DNA of 64,000 nucleotides from Stieleria sp. JC731 (GTDB lineage: Bacteria; Planctomycetota; Planctomycetia; Pirellulales; Pirellulaceae). The notes below the pieces were generated by a model that saw only the letters and a program-made list of their open reading frames with translations, had not been told where the DNA came from and ran no database searches. The stretch covers positions 868,001-932,000 of the forward strand of contig NZ_JAJKFQ010000011.1 in the NCBI RefSeq assembly GCF_020966635.1, written 5' to 3'. This document shows, one piece after another, positions 62,589-64,000 of the stretch. How positions within the stretch are numbered: position 1 is the first letter of the stretch; each line of letters starts with the position of its first letter. Made by a program: the position numbers and the translations under genes.

Positions 62589-63497
62589 ATGAAAGTTGCA
62601 CTCACCGGAGCCACCGGTTTCATCGGCCGCTACATTGCGAAAGACCTCGCCAGTCAGGGACACTCGCTACGTTGCTGGCATCGCCCAACGAGTGGCACCA
62701 GCGGATTCGACGGAATCAAGAATCTCGACTGGATTGAAGGTGGGCTTGGTGAAGCTGAAAGCGCAAAGACGCTTGTCGAAGGCTGCGATGCCGTGGTCCA
62801 TGCGGCGCTCTACCGGCCAGGTTCCGGCTTCGCTGGCGGCGAAGGCGACGTGATCGAGTTCGTCGAGAAGAATGTCGTGGGGACGTTGAAGCTGATCGAA
62901 GCCGCCCGTTCTGCTGGGACCGGTCGATTCGTCACATTTTCAACGTGTGCCGTTCACGACAAGATTTTGGACGATCGCCTACTCGATGAAGCTCATCCGC
63001 TTTGGGCCAAGAGTCACTACGGCGCCCACAAGGCAGCCATTGAAAAGTTCGTCCACAGCTACGGACTGGGGCAGGGCTATCCGATTTGCGCAATAAGGCC
63101 GACCGGAGTTTATGGCGTTTCCTACCCCGTGGAGCGAAGCAAATGGTACGACTTGGTCTGCGCGATTGTCCGTGGTGAAACTGTCGACTGTTCACGCGGT
63201 GGAAAAGAGGTCCACGCCGCCGATGTGGCTAAGGCCGTGGGGATCTTGCTGACCGCAGATGGAATCACCGGTGAAGCATTCAATTGCTATGACCGCTATG
63301 TGTCCGAGTTCGACGTTGCAATGATCGCCAAAGAGCTTGCCGAAAGCAGCAGCCAAATCAACGGCGAGTCCCGGCTGCCAAAGAACCAAATCGTCACCGA
63401 CAAAATCCGTGGCATTGGCATGGAGTTCGGTAGAGACGAATTACTGCGACAGACCGTTGCCGAAATGGTCGAGCATGCCAAGCAGACGATTGGCTAA
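62589..63497 (+). CDS. NAD-dependent epimerase/dehydratase (extended SDR)
   Basis: 302 aa. Rossmann motif MKVALTGATGFIGRYIAKDL (GxxGxxG), then VVHAALYRPG, active-site Ser in FSTCAVHD, and Y-x3-K in SHYGAHKAAIEKF. Typical of sugar-nucleotide or steroid-type extended SDRs; substrate unknown. First intact chromosomal gene right of the island. Confidence 0.88.
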   Translation: MKVALTGATGFIGRYIAKDLASQGHSLRCWHRPTSGTSGFDGIKNLDWIEGGLGEAESAKTLVEGCDAVVHAALYRPGSGFAGGEGDVIEFVEKNVVGTLKLIEAARSAGTGRFVTFSTCAVHDKILDDRLLDEAHPLWAKSHYGAHKAAIEKFVHSYGLGQGYPICAIRPTGVYGVSYPVERSKWYDLVCAIVRGETVDCSRGGKEVHAADVAKAVGILLTADGITGEAFNCYDRYVSEFDVAMIAKELAESSSQINGESRLPKNQIVTDKIRGIGMEFGRDELLRQTVAEMVEHAKQTIG

Positions 63498-63685
63498 GCC
63501 TGCTCCCTGTTCGTTTGATGCGTTTGCTGACGATGGTACTCGGCGGTCAGCGTTTCGCATTGCCGGGTTCCAATCGCCTTTTCGATGAACGCGCTGGCGT
63601 CCCGGCACTCAGCACCGGCAAAGCCTTTTGTTCCAACTTTTGCGTCCCCAGTCGGTGACACAATCACTTCGATGATCTTGGTCAT
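63494..63685 (-). CDS. DUF2997 protein
   Basis: 63 aa. The pattern IEVIVSPTGDAKVGTKGFAGAEC...AFIEKAIG fits DUF2997, a small protein found with DUF1257 and an AAA ATPase in Planctomycetes and Cyanobacteria. ATG overlaps the DUF1257 stop (ATGA). Its end overlaps the epimerase stop by 4 nt, convergent. Confidence 0.8.
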   Translation of the reverse strand: MTKIIEVIVSPTGDAKVGTKGFAGAECRDASAFIEKAIGTRQCETLTAEYHRQQTHQTNREQA

Positions 63686-64000
63686 GCCACCCCTCCGACA
63701 TCGATGGTGAGCTTGACCGATCCATCGGTAAGTTGCTGCTCCGTCACCGAACGCCCATTCTTTCGGGCTTCGATCTTTGCTCGTTCAACCGCGTAAGCTG
63801 TAAAAACTGATCGAGCTTTTCTCGATCTCCCCATCGACCCTCGAAATTGTCGAATTCGACTTTGCCGGTGTTCAAATCACAAACGACTGCGTACCGCCAC
63901 TTTCCAGCCGGACGATCCAACCGGTCTTCATTTCCGAAAACAGTTTTGCAGCACCGTAGGTTGGTTCTTGCAACTTCAACCGCAAGCAAGCCGGCTGGTT
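63682..64000 (-). pseudogene. DUF1257 gene with two frameshifts, cut by window end
   Basis: Three frames join: LRLKLQEPTYGAAKLFSEMK...WIVRLESG from the window edge, then KWRYAVVCDLNTGKVEFDN...GRWGDREKLDQFL, then AVERAKIEARKNGRSVTEQQ...KLTIDVGGVA to the stop. Shifts lie near 63908 and 63800, each explained by one or two missing bases. The middle pattern RYAVVCDL...DNF..WGD is DUF1257. Two lesions argue for a pseudogene over a sequencing slip. Confidence 0.75.

Overview
The window comes from a planctomycete chromosome, most likely the Pirellulaceae / Rhodopirellula group. The signs are paired ECF sigma factor and Ser/Thr kinase genes, DUF1580 proteins, a DUF1257/DUF2997 pair, a GspD-like secretin with long coiled segments, csrA, and intergenic CGCGTTAGCGG palindromes. 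No taxonomic search was possible, so this is a judgement from gene content.

Left chromosomal flank (1-11480): a 5'-truncated secretin, csrA, tRNA-Glu(TTC), an ECF sigma factor overlapping a zinc-finger Ser/Thr kinase, a secreted Pro-rich protein with a 96-bp tandem duplication at its 3' end, a two-gene SNF2 helicase operon, a small coiled-coil protein and three dispersed palindromic repeats.

Integrated island (about 11526-61075, 49.5 kb): it sits in tRNA-Pro(TGG). The last 31 bp of the tRNA region (11526-11556) are repeated exactly at 61045-61075, right beside an inward tyrosine-recombinase gene (59540-60940). No relaxase or type IV secretion genes were seen. A large AEP-type primase/replication protein (55170-57302) and several HTH/excisionase-like proteins suggest a plasmid-like or phage-satellite-like integrative element. 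Left cargo (11.8-20.3 kb) holds a SUKH-HEAT protein, DUF4291, a VOC protein, a second sigma/kinase pair and a GYF-domain protein. A minus-strand array (20.6-28.3 kb) holds small genes known from plasmids and integrative elements, a RuvB-like ATPase, a decayed ArdC and a second tyrosine recombinase. The gene units there are preceded by an identical one-directional 12-13 bp element, TAACACCCGCTTG. Nine copies are exact over 12 bp and two are variants, including outlying copies at 12.76 and 58.5 kb. I cannot assign this element to a described system; it is the main novelty candidate.

Defence core (28.4-54 kb): (i) an apparent five-gene operon of XRE regulator, HNH-APAZ effector, short prokaryotic Argonaute, alpha/beta hydrolase and AlbA_2 (Schlafen-like) protein; (ii) a Kiwa-like pair (KwaA/KwaB) flanked by two NACHT NTPases carrying Mrr-like nuclease domains at opposite ends; (iii) a lipoprotein EEP phosphatase/nuclease with two unknown genes, coupled by ATGA overlaps; (iv) HIT plus a frameshifted HNH protein; (v) a HEPN protein; (vi) a two-gene unit of unknown protein plus PLD-family nuclease; (vii) an ScoMcrA-like HNH (type IV restriction-like) protein; (viii) a second EEP protein and a macro-domain protein. 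Together this reads as a multi-system anti-phage island.

Right flank (61076-64000): a shattered second tyrosine integrase directly behind attR, evidence of an older insertion at the same tRNA. It is followed by an NAD-dependent epimerase, DUF2997 and a frameshifted DUF1257 gene cut by the window edge.
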